From: Flavobacteriales bacterium CG18_big_fil_WC_8_21_14_2_50_32_9
GTDB lineage: Bacteria; Bacteroidota; Bacteroidia; Flavobacteriales_E; Vicingaceae
DNA: 11,622 nt
Assembly (NCBI GenBank): GCA_002770955.1
Contig: PCUH01000217.1
Span: 196-11,817 of the forward strand
Direction of reading: 5' to 3'
Notes under the pieces: model-generated
What the model was told of the DNA's origin: nothing
What the model saw: only the letters and a program-made list of their open reading frames with translations
The model's database searches: none
Program-made: the position numbers and the translations under genes
Shown here: piece by piece, positions 7,458 through 11,622 of the stretch
Layout: every line of letters begins with the position of its first letter
Position numbering within the stretch: the first letter of the stretch is position 1

Positions 7458-7564
7458 TTGAAAGTTTATAAAGTTGAAAGACAGAAGTTGGAGGTTGGAA
7501 GAAGTTGAAAGTTCATAAAGTTGAAAGTTTACTAACTACTAACACCTAACTACTAATGCCTAAC
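7458..7564. repeat. Short direct repeats between rpoN and the bacilliredoxin gene
   Basis: A 23-base unit built from two GTTGAAAG-type words around a TTYATAAA spacer occurs at 7458-7480 and again at 7505-7527, with one difference. The bases between are of the same GTTG/GGTTGGAAG character. Directly after, CTAACTACTAA occurs at 7532-7542 and 7546-7556, with a partial copy CTAAC at 7560-7564. The plus strand is purine-rich in the first half and pyrimidine/A-rich in the second. Low-complexity runs like these are familiar in Bacteroidota spacers. No gene or clear promoter is seen here. Confidence 0.75.
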
Positions 7565-7571
7565 CCCTTAG

Positions 7572-7982
7572 TTAACAAAATTCATTAAAAGCAGCTGCTA
7601 AGTTTTCTGCAATCATTTCTGCTGGTCTTCCTTCAATATGGTGTCTTTCAATAAAATGAACTAATTTACCATTTTGAAACAATGCCATGGAAGGAGAAGA
7701 TGGAGGGTAAGGCAGCATATATTTTCTTGCCTGAGCAACAGCTTCTGGATCCACGCCTGCAAAAACAGTAGTGATTCTGTTAGGACGTTTATCGTTGGTA
7801 ATAGCTATTCTTGCTGCTGGACGAGCATTTGCTGCCGCACAACCACAAACAGAGTTGATAATAACTAAGGTTGTTCCTTCAGCAGTAATTGCTTTATCAA
7901 CCGCATCGGGAGTTGTTAATTCTTCAAAACCTACATCTGTAAGTTCTTTTTTCATTGGAGCTACTAATTCTGGTGGATACAT
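7572..7982 (-). CDS. brxA: Bacilliredoxin, BrxA/BrxB (YphP/YqiW) family
   Basis: This is a thioredoxin-fold protein of 136 residues that in Bacillus removes bacillithiol from mixed disulfides on oxidised proteins. The family hallmark CGC is present in SVCGCAAANARPA (C46, C48), with the usual MYPPELVAPM start and FAGVDPEAVAQAR and PPSSPSMALF blocks. A third cysteine is the very last residue (C136). The ATG at 7980-7982 is the only sensible start. A TAATTTTG box lies 34 bases upstream. The gene looks richer in G+C than its neighbours, in line with strong conservation or high expression. The symbol is by family; A or B cannot be distinguished here. Whether this organism makes bacillithiol cannot be told from the window, although the family is common in Bacteroidota. 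Confidence 0.93.
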   Translation of the reverse strand: MYPPELVAPMKKELTDVGFEELTTPDAVDKAITAEGTTLVIINSVCGCAAANARPAARIAITNDKRPNRITTVFAGVDPEAVAQARKYMLPYPPSSPSMALFQNGKLVHFIERHHIEGRPAEMIAENLAAAFNEFC

Positions 7983-8016
7983 ATCGTTTAATTTTAAAAT
8001 GAATATTATTTTTGAA

Positions 8017-8024
8017 CAAAATTA
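8017..8024 (-). promoter_or_regulatory. Putative -7 box (TAATTTTG) for the bacilliredoxin gene
   Basis: The minus strand carries an exact TAnnTTTG match 34 bases before the ATG, which would leave a leader of about 25-30 bases. The -33 region has only a weak TTCG. Confidence 0.4.
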
Positions 8025-8081
8025 CACAAAATCAATTTAGTATAATACGAAGTCATTCACACTCTTTTCTAAAAAAAAATG

Positions 8082-8089
8082 TATATTTG
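8082..8089 (+). promoter_or_regulatory. Putative -7 box (TATATTTG) in front of the hairpin block
   Basis: This is an exact TAnnTTTG match on the plus strand with no open reading frame behind it; the next 200 bases are the multi-hairpin block. Expected transcription start is near 8095. There is no convincing -33 TTTG, as the upstream 20 bases are mainly an A-run. It supports, weakly, a non-coding transcript. Confidence 0.3.
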
Positions 8090-8103
8090 AGCTATGATAC
8101 TAG

Positions 8104-8293
8104 GATTAAGTTAACCCGCTTTATTCATACAAAAGCGAAGCGAATTGTATGAATGTGCTAAGGTCAGTGGGATGCAAAGCGGTTAATCCCTTCCGATAAT
8201 TATCGGAATAGTAATACCTAAATTTGTTGGTATTACTTATATCGTAGAAAATTTGTGAACCGAGCTTGCGAGTTCAATGAAGTTAATTTTCTA
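8104..8293 (+). other. Multi-hairpin intergenic block, candidate structured RNA or composite repeat
   Basis: This is the main content of the 400-base stretch without a protein gene (7983-8384). Five pairings follow one another. (1) GGATTAA ... CCGCTTT (8104-8122) pairs with AAAGCGGTTAATCC (8176-8189), with a bulge of about six bases. (2) Enclosed in it, ATTCATACAA (8123-8132) and TTGTATGAAT (8145-8154) form a perfect 10-bp stem. (3) TTCCGATAATTATCGGAA (8191-8208) is a perfect 18-bp palindrome. (4) AGTAATACC (8210-8218) pairs with GGTATTACT (8229-8237). (5) TAGAAAATT (8245-8253) pairs with AATTTTCTA (8285-8293), enclosing TGAAC / GTTCA (8256-8260 / 8272-8276). The hairpins would form in RNA from either strand; a TAnnTTTG box upstream and a terminator downstream favour the plus strand. 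The words CGATA..TATCG and AGCGAAGCGAA also occur in Bacteroidota interspersed repeats, so a stack of mobile palindromes is the main alternative. Confidence 0.5.
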
Positions 8294-8344
8294 GGTTAAT
8301 ACAGAAAAACAATCCAAACAAAAAAAATAATTATCAAGCATTAA

Positions 8345-8380
8345 AAAAGCCGATTTAAAACTTGTGTTAAATCGGCTTTT
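8345..8380. terminator. Bidirectional intrinsic terminator
   Basis: A perfect 14-bp inverted repeat, AAAAGCCGATTTAA / TTAAATCGGCTTTT, flanks an 8-base loop. Reading minus, it sits just past the 3' end of tRNA-Leu and is followed by six Ts, so it most likely ends the tRNA transcript. Reading plus, it ends in four Ts and would stop any transcript coming through the hairpin block. Confidence 0.9.
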
Positions 8381-8384
8381 AAAG

Positions 8385-8464
8385 TACCCGGAGTGGGAAT
8401 CGAACCCACACTCGTTAGAACACGAGTTTGAGTCGTGCGCGTCTACCAATTCCGCCATCCGGGC
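8385..8464 (-). tRNA. tRNA-Leu (anticodon CAA)
   Basis: The minus strand folds as a class II tRNA. The acceptor GCCCGGA pairs with TCCGGGT (first pair G-U), followed by discriminator A73. The D arm has GGAATTGGTAGAC. The anticodon stem CACGA / TCGTG holds the loop CTCAAAC, with the anticodon CAA at plus positions 8428-8430, reading TTG codons. The variable arm is 11 bases and short for leucine tRNAs. The T arm is GTGGG-TTCGATT-CCCAC. CCA is not encoded, so it would be added after transcription. A73 and the extended variable arm agree with leucine identity. The upstream -7 region reads TATTTTCG, one base off the Bacteroidota box. Confidence 0.97.
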
Positions 8465-8550
8465 TAAAATTTTTCAGAGTGCGAAAATATTCATTTCTTT
8501 TGATAGTAGAAAGAAAAACAAAAAAAATATTATAGATAGTTAATAAATAG

Positions 8551-8581
8551 TTGGTAGAAATATAATATTTTAATACATTTG
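8551..8581 (+). promoter_or_regulatory. Promoter of the prs-rplY-pth cluster
   Basis: TTG (8551-8553) is followed after 20 bases by TACATTTG (8574-8581), an exact Bacteroidota -7 box at the expected spacing. Transcription would begin near 8587, leaving a leader of about 20 bases before the prs ATG at 8608. This is the best promoter in the window. Confidence 0.65.
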
Positions 8582-8607
8582 CAGCCCTTTAAAAAAATGA
8601 CAATTTT

Positions 8608-9543
8608 ATGTATCAGTCAAAAGTGAAATTATTTGCCGGACGTGCATCTATGGAATTAGCTAATAAAATAGCTGCTTCTTATGGTATTCCTTTGGGAAAT
8701 GTCATCATTAATACGTTTAGTGATGGTGAATTTCAACCTTCTTTTGAAGAATCTGTTAGAGGTGCGGATGTATTTATTATTCAATCTACATTTCCACCTT
8801 CAGATAACTTGATGGAATTGTTGTTGATGGTTGATGCAGCTAAAAGAGCCTCTGCCAGACGAATAGTTGCAATTATGCCTTATTTTGGTTTAGCACGTCA
8901 AGATAGAAAAGACAAACCACGTGTTCCAATAGGAGCAAAGTTAGTTGCTAATATGTTAGCTGCCGCTGGAGTTACTAGAATAATGACTATGGACTTGCAT
9001 GCCGATCAAATTCAAGGATTTTTTGAAGTTCCTGTTGATCATCTTTTTGCATCAACTATTTTTATTCCTTATATAAAAAGTTTAAATTTAAAAAACTTAA
9101 CAATGGCTTCTCCAGATATGGGAGGAACAAAAAGAGCCAATGCCTATGCTAAATTTTTACATGCTGAAGTTGCTGTTTGTTACAAACAACGAAAAAAAGC
9201 TAATGTAATAGAAGATATGTTTTTGATTGGAGATGTGGAAGGAAGAGATGTTATTATAATAGATGACATGGTGGATACAGCAGGAACATTAGTGAAAGCA
9301 GCTGAAATAATGAAAGAAAAAGGAGCGTTGAGCGTTAGAGCTATTGCAACTCATCCTATCCTATCAGGAGATGCATATCAACGAATACAAAATTCTAAGT
9401 TAACCGAATTAATAGTAACAGATTCTATTCCTTTATCCCAACAAAGCGATAAAATAAAAGTGATTTCTGTTGCAGATTTATTTTCAAATATCATAAAAAA
9501 AGTTTTTAATCACGAATCGATTAGTGAATCCTTTATTTACTAA
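8608..9543 (+). CDS. prs: Ribose-phosphate pyrophosphokinase (PRPP synthase)
   Basis: The enzyme transfers pyrophosphate from ATP to ribose 5-phosphate to make PRPP, the precursor for purines, pyrimidines, histidine, tryptophan and NAD. The 311 residues are close to the usual ~315. Motifs read in order: the N-terminal strand KLFAGRASMELANKIAASYG, ATP-binding ARQDRKDKPR (R97, D99), DLHADQIQGFF (129-139, catalytic-loop histidine H131), and the PRPP loop IIDDMVDTAGT (D219-T227). The ATG at 8608 is chosen because the protein then begins a few residues before the conserved KLFAG strand; the ATG at 8597 is out of frame. A strong-looking promoter precedes it. rplY follows after 17 bp, an arrangement common in Bacteroidota. 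Confidence 0.98.
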   Translation: MYQSKVKLFAGRASMELANKIAASYGIPLGNVIINTFSDGEFQPSFEESVRGADVFIIQSTFPPSDNLMELLLMVDAAKRASARRIVAIMPYFGLARQDRKDKPRVPIGAKLVANMLAAAGVTRIMTMDLHADQIQGFFEVPVDHLFASTIFIPYIKSLNLKNLTMASPDMGGTKRANAYAKFLHAEVAVCYKQRKKANVIEDMFLIGDVEGRDVIIIDDMVDTAGTLVKAAEIMKEKGALSVRAIATHPILSGDAYQRIQNSKLTELIVTDSIPLSQQSDKIKVISVADLFSNIIKKVFNHESISESFIY

Positions 9544-9560
9544 TTAAAAACCCAATAATA

Positions 9561-10199
9561 ATGAAAACGATAGCTTTAAGCGCAATTAAAAGAACTGAAG
9601 TTGGATCTGTAGATGCCAAACAAATCAGAAAAGAAGGAAATATACCTTGTAATATCTATGGAGTAAATGGAAACACAAATTTTCATGTGAATGCAATAAT
9701 TTTCAATAAAATAATTAACTCTCCTGAGGTGTATTTTGTTGATTTAGATATTGATGGAAAAAAACATAAAGCCATCATCAAAGAAGTACAGTTTCATCCT
9801 GTTACTGATAAAACCCTTCATGTAGATTTCTTGGAAGTATCTAAAGACAAACTAGTAAATGTAACATTACCTGTTAAAACGACAGGAACATCTAAAGGTG
9901 TGTTAGCTGGTGGAAAATTAAGAATGGTAACAAGAAGACTTAAAGTAAGAGGTTTGGTAGAAGATCTTCCTGAATTTATTGAGGTTGATATTACCTCTTT
10001 GAAAATTGGTCAAACTTTTAAAGTGGCTGATTTGAATGTTAAAGGACTTACTTTTTTAGATGCTGCAAACGCAGTTGTTGTTGCTGTTAAAATGAGTAGA
10101 GTTGCTACAGTTGTTGATGATGAAGAAGAAGTGGTTGAAGCTTCAGCTGAACAAGGTGCAGAAGCATCTACTGAAGTAGAGGCTACTCCTGCTGAATAA
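9561..10199 (+). CDS. rplY: 50S ribosomal protein L25 / general stress protein Ctc
   Basis: The protein binds 5S rRNA in the central protuberance of the large subunit. At 212 residues it is the long (CTC/TL5) type rather than the ~95-residue E. coli L25. The N-terminal L25 domain covers about residues 1-92 (start KTIALSAIKRTEVGSVDAKQIRK, end EVQFHPVTDKTLHVDFLEV). The C-terminal beta domain covers about 93-183, with LPVKTTGTSKGVLAGGKL and LPEFIEVDI. A low-complexity acidic tail of E, A, V and T runs from about 186 to the end; such tails are common in CTC proteins and are probably disordered. No Shine-Dalgarno sequence precedes the ATG, only an A-rich stretch. It lies in the prs cluster, with pth 105 bp further on. 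Confidence 0.96.
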   Translation: MKTIALSAIKRTEVGSVDAKQIRKEGNIPCNIYGVNGNTNFHVNAIIFNKIINSPEVYFVDLDIDGKKHKAIIKEVQFHPVTDKTLHVDFLEVSKDKLVNVTLPVKTTGTSKGVLAGGKLRMVTRRLKVRGLVEDLPEFIEVDITSLKIGQTFKVADLNVKGLTFLDAANAVVVAVKMSRVATVVDDEEEVVEASAEQGAEASTEVEATPAE

Positions 10200-10304
10200 T
10201 AAAAATTATTCTCATGAAATAGCCACGCACCAGAGTACACAAAGAGTGATGAAGGTAACATGGCGTATTCCATATGACTAATTTATAACAATAAATAGCC
10301 GCAT

Positions 10305-10868
10305 ATGAAGTATTTAATAGTAGGTTTGGGCAACATTGGCTCTGAATACGAAAATACGAGACATAATATAGGGTTTAAAATAGTGGATGCTTTAGCTAAA
10401 GCATCCACTATTTTTTTTGAACCTAATAAACTTGGTGATACAGCAACTTTAAAATATAAAGGAAGAATATTCATCTTATTAAAACCATCCACTTTCATGA
10501 ATTTAAGTGGGAAAGCTGTAAATTACTACCTCCAACAAGAAAAAATAAAACAAGAAAATTTATTAATTATTACTGATGATATTGCCCTACCTTTTGGCAC
10601 ACTCCGGTTAAAAGGAAAGGGTAGTGATGGCGGACATAATGGACTCAAAAACATTATTCAAATTTTAGGAAATGACAACTTTTCCAGGTTGCGTTTTGGT
10701 GTAGGTAGTGATTTTGTTAAAGGAAAACAAATTAATCATGTGTTAGGAGAGTTCGCTCCCGAAGAACAAAACCAACTGGGCGAAAGATTAGAGAAAACAA
10801 CAGAACTTATTAAATCCTTTGCCACGATTGGCTTAGGAAGGACTATGAGTGAATTTAACAATAAATAA
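10305..10868 (+). CDS. pth: Peptidyl-tRNA hydrolase
   Basis: Pth cleaves the ester bond of peptidyl-tRNAs that drop off the ribosome, freeing tRNA for reuse. The 187-residue length is normal. Catalytic and substrate residues are all present: N10 (VGLGNIG), H20 (NTRHNIGF), N66 (PSTFMNLSG), D91/D92 (ITDDIALPFG) and N112 (GGHNGLKN), matching E. coli N10, H20, N68, D93 and N114. Codons 25-37 are overlaid by a perfect 38-bp palindrome ending in a T-run, yet the frame is intact and the peptide KIVDALAKASTIFF fits the family. The 105-bp spacer after rplY has no clear promoter, so it probably belongs to the prs cluster. Confidence 0.97.
   Translation: MKYLIVGLGNIGSEYENTRHNIGFKIVDALAKASTIFFEPNKLGDTATLKYKGRIFILLKPSTFMNLSGKAVNYYLQQEKIKQENLLIITDDIALPFGTLRLKGKGSDGGHNGLKNIIQILGNDNFSRLRFGVGSDFVKGKQINHVLGEFAPEEQNQLGERLEKTTELIKSFATIGLGRTMSEFNNK
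10377..10418 (+). repeat. Perfect 38-bp palindrome plus T8 inside pth
   Basis: Positions 10377-10395 and 10396-10414 are exact reverse complements (19-bp arms, no spacer); the left arm reads AAAATAGTGGATGCTTTAG. The T-run continues to 10418, giving eight Ts in total (10411-10418). In the sense orientation this has the form of an intrinsic terminator within codons 25-38 of pth. Because the axis is in phase with the reading frame, the antisense strand encodes the same peptide, KIVDALAKASTI. In RNA a few central bases would form the loop. Confidence 0.95.
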
Positions 10869-10870
10869 TG

Positions 10871-10878
10871 TATTTTTG
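10871..10878 (+). promoter_or_regulatory. Putative -7 box (TATTTTTG) for the small exported protein
   Basis: An exact TAnnTTTG match begins three bases after the pth stop codon and ends 19 bases before the TTG start of the next gene. No good -33 element is found at 20 bases, so use of this box is uncertain. Confidence 0.35.
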
Positions 10879-10897
10879 TTCCTAAATATTTCTTTCA

Positions 10898-11425
10898 TTG
10901 AAAAAGACATTAAGCATATCCCTTTTATTAATTATTGCTATAGCAACGCTGTTTCCTTTTGCTTATCTCAAAATGGAACGGAAAGCCATTCAAAAAGCTA
11001 TTAAGCATAAAATTATTGATGGAATAGATAGAGAAGAGTTGGTATTGTTGGTATTTCAAAAAAACGAGATTAATCAACAAGTGAAATGGAAACATAGCAA
11101 AGAATTTCAATTCAAAGGAGAAATGTTTGATGTTATTGAAAAAGAATTTGCCAATGATTCAGTTTATTACTGGGTTTGGTGGGATAAAGAAGAAACAGCA
11201 TTGAACCAAAAAGTAGCCAGTTTGGTAAGACAAAATTTTGCTCAAAATCCTTATCAAAACAATAAAAATCAGGTAATTACTCACTTTTTTAAAACACTTT
11301 ATTTTACAAGCACTCCAATTAAGCATAAAGCTAATTTTAGTAAAAAAATTATTCACCATACGGTTTATTCACAAGATTTTTCTTTTTGGCAACAATCGCC
11401 ACCCACACCACCACCTCAGGGTTAG
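10898..11425 (+). CDS. Small hypothetical exported or membrane-anchored protein
   Basis: I cannot assign a named family. The start is a TTG at 10898 (KKTLSISLL follows); the next ATG is at codon 26, after the hydrophobic segment, so TTG is preferred. Residues 4-24 form one hydrophobic helix, LSISLLLIIAIATLFPFAYL, either an uncleaved anchor or a signal peptide. The rest (about 150 residues) is polar and should be periplasmic. It includes KWKHSKEFQFKGEMFDVIEKEFANDSVYYWVWWDKEE and a proline-rich end, SPPTPPPQG. I have seen proteins of this KEFxxxGxMFDV layout beside TonB-dependent receptors in Bacteroidota, but the window ends before any such gene. It begins 29 bp after pth. Confidence 0.75.
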   Translation: MKKTLSISLLLIIAIATLFPFAYLKMERKAIQKAIKHKIIDGIDREELVLLVFQKNEINQQVKWKHSKEFQFKGEMFDVIEKEFANDSVYYWVWWDKEETALNQKVASLVRQNFAQNPYQNNKNQVITHFFKTLYFTSTPIKHKANFSKKIIHHTVYSQDFSFWQQSPPTPPPQG

Positions 11426-11435
11426 TTTTTTTAAT

Positions 11436-11519
11436 TTATACTATGTGTCATTCTGAACGATGTTTTGCATCCCGAGTATCGGGATTGTAAAAATGAAGTG
11501 AAGAATCTGAATAGTATAA
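11436..11519. repeat. Nested hairpin repeat (TCATTCTGA / AGAATCT type)
   Basis: The outer arms TTATACTAT (11436-11444) and ATAGTATAA (11511-11519) are perfect complements. Next inward, ATTCT pairs with AGAAT, within TCATTCTGAACGA and GAAGTGAAGAATCTG, words I recall as very common in Bacteroidota intergenic repeats. The core is ATCCCGA (11469-11475) with TCGGGAT (11479-11485) around three bases. It lies 10 bases after the stop codon of the small exported protein and may act as a 3' processing or termination structure. Confidence 0.75.
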
Positions 11520-11562
11520 GGAGTTATTAATAACCTGAGTTCGGGATAACGACAAAGTTTTT

Positions 11563-11622
11563 GTATTTTGTCACATTGAGTTTCCCGCACTATTGCGGGA
11601 TGTATCGAAATGGGCAAAATAC
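11563..11622. repeat. Second nested hairpin repeat (CACATTGAG / TCGAAATG type)
   Basis: The outer arms GTATTTTG (11563-11570) and CAAAATAC (11615-11622) are perfect complements, the second ending at the last base of the window. CATT pairs with AATG inside, and the core TCCCGCA (11583-11589) pairs with TGCGGGA (11594-11600) around CTAT. The architecture matches the element at 11436-11519, with a different outer stem. Between them lie a palindrome, GTTATTAATAAC (11523-11534), and a hairpin, GACAAA / TTTGTC (11551-11556 / 11567-11572), that overlaps the outer stem and could compete with it. Confidence 0.7.

Noticed and set aside
7674..8040. Plus-strand open frames antisense to the bacilliredoxin gene
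   Set aside because: They are shadows of a strongly conserved gene and lack family features.
8104..8190. The two-level hairpin as SRP RNA, 6S RNA or a known riboswitch
   Set aside because: I could not find the conserved SRP tetraloop and internal-loop sequence, the long bubble-containing helix of 6S RNA, or a recognisable ligand core; and no gene follows on the plus strand before the terminator.
10194..10211. GAATAAT / ATTATTC hairpin over the rplY stop codon as a terminator
   Set aside because: The stem is almost all A/T with a four-base loop and no T-run after it, and pth downstream is probably in the same transcript.
10219..10250. Fragment reading GCCACGCACCAGAGTACACA in the rplY-pth spacer
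   Set aside because: It faintly resembles intergenic repeats of the ACAGAG type, but there is no second copy or inverted partner in the window, so I cannot support a repeat call.
10283..10498. 71-codon antisense open frame in pth containing KIVDALAKASTI
   Set aside because: The shared peptide is a direct consequence of the in-phase palindrome; the rest is a shadow of pth.
1..11622. Defence island, CRISPR array, prophage, insertion sequence or biosynthetic cluster
   Set aside because: No regularly spaced repeats, transposase, integrase, nuclease/toxin pair or multi-enzyme cluster was seen; nearly all genes are core housekeeping genes.

Overview
The window looks like a piece of ordinary chromosome from a member of the Bacteroidota, probably Flavobacteriia-like, though I cannot place it further. 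The evidence is low GC content, almost no Shine-Dalgarno sequences, repeated matches to the Bacteroidota -7 promoter box TAnnTTTG, the gene order prs - rplY/ctc - pth, and interspersed palindromic repeats of a kind I associate with this phylum.

Layout. 1-788 (minus) holds most of ruvB, cut off by the window start. 957-1851 (minus) is an overlapping pair of small envelope genes: an 83-residue membrane protein with a CxxC motif, then a predicted outer-membrane beta-barrel protein. An A/T-rich hairpin terminator follows. 1852-2122 is intergenic and carries a nested inverted repeat. 2123-5380 (plus) encodes a class I SAM-dependent methyltransferase and polyphosphate kinase 1. The ppk1 stop codon overlaps that of a convergent minus-strand pair: a degenerate PAP2-like membrane protein and rpoN (sigma-54). 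A short-repeat spacer separates rpoN from a minus-strand bacilliredoxin (BrxA/BrxB family).

7983-8384 has no protein gene. It contains a dense series of hairpins downstream of a TAnnTTTG box, ended by a bidirectional terminator shared with a minus-strand tRNA-Leu(CAA). From 8608 a plus-strand housekeeping cluster runs prs - rplY/ctc - pth, then a small hypothetical exported protein starting with TTG. The last 200 bases hold two nested hairpin repeat elements; the second ends exactly at the window edge.

Functionally this is mostly core biology: Holliday-junction branch migration, polyphosphate synthesis, alternative sigma factor, thiol redox repair, PRPP synthesis, ribosomal 5S-rRNA binding and peptidyl-tRNA recycling. 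I see no defence system, secondary-metabolite cluster, phage or transposase. The most unusual signals are non-coding or overlaid on coding sequence: a perfect 38-bp palindrome followed by a T-run inside pth, the multi-hairpin block at 8104-8293, and nested repeats whose outer stems differ in sequence but still pair.
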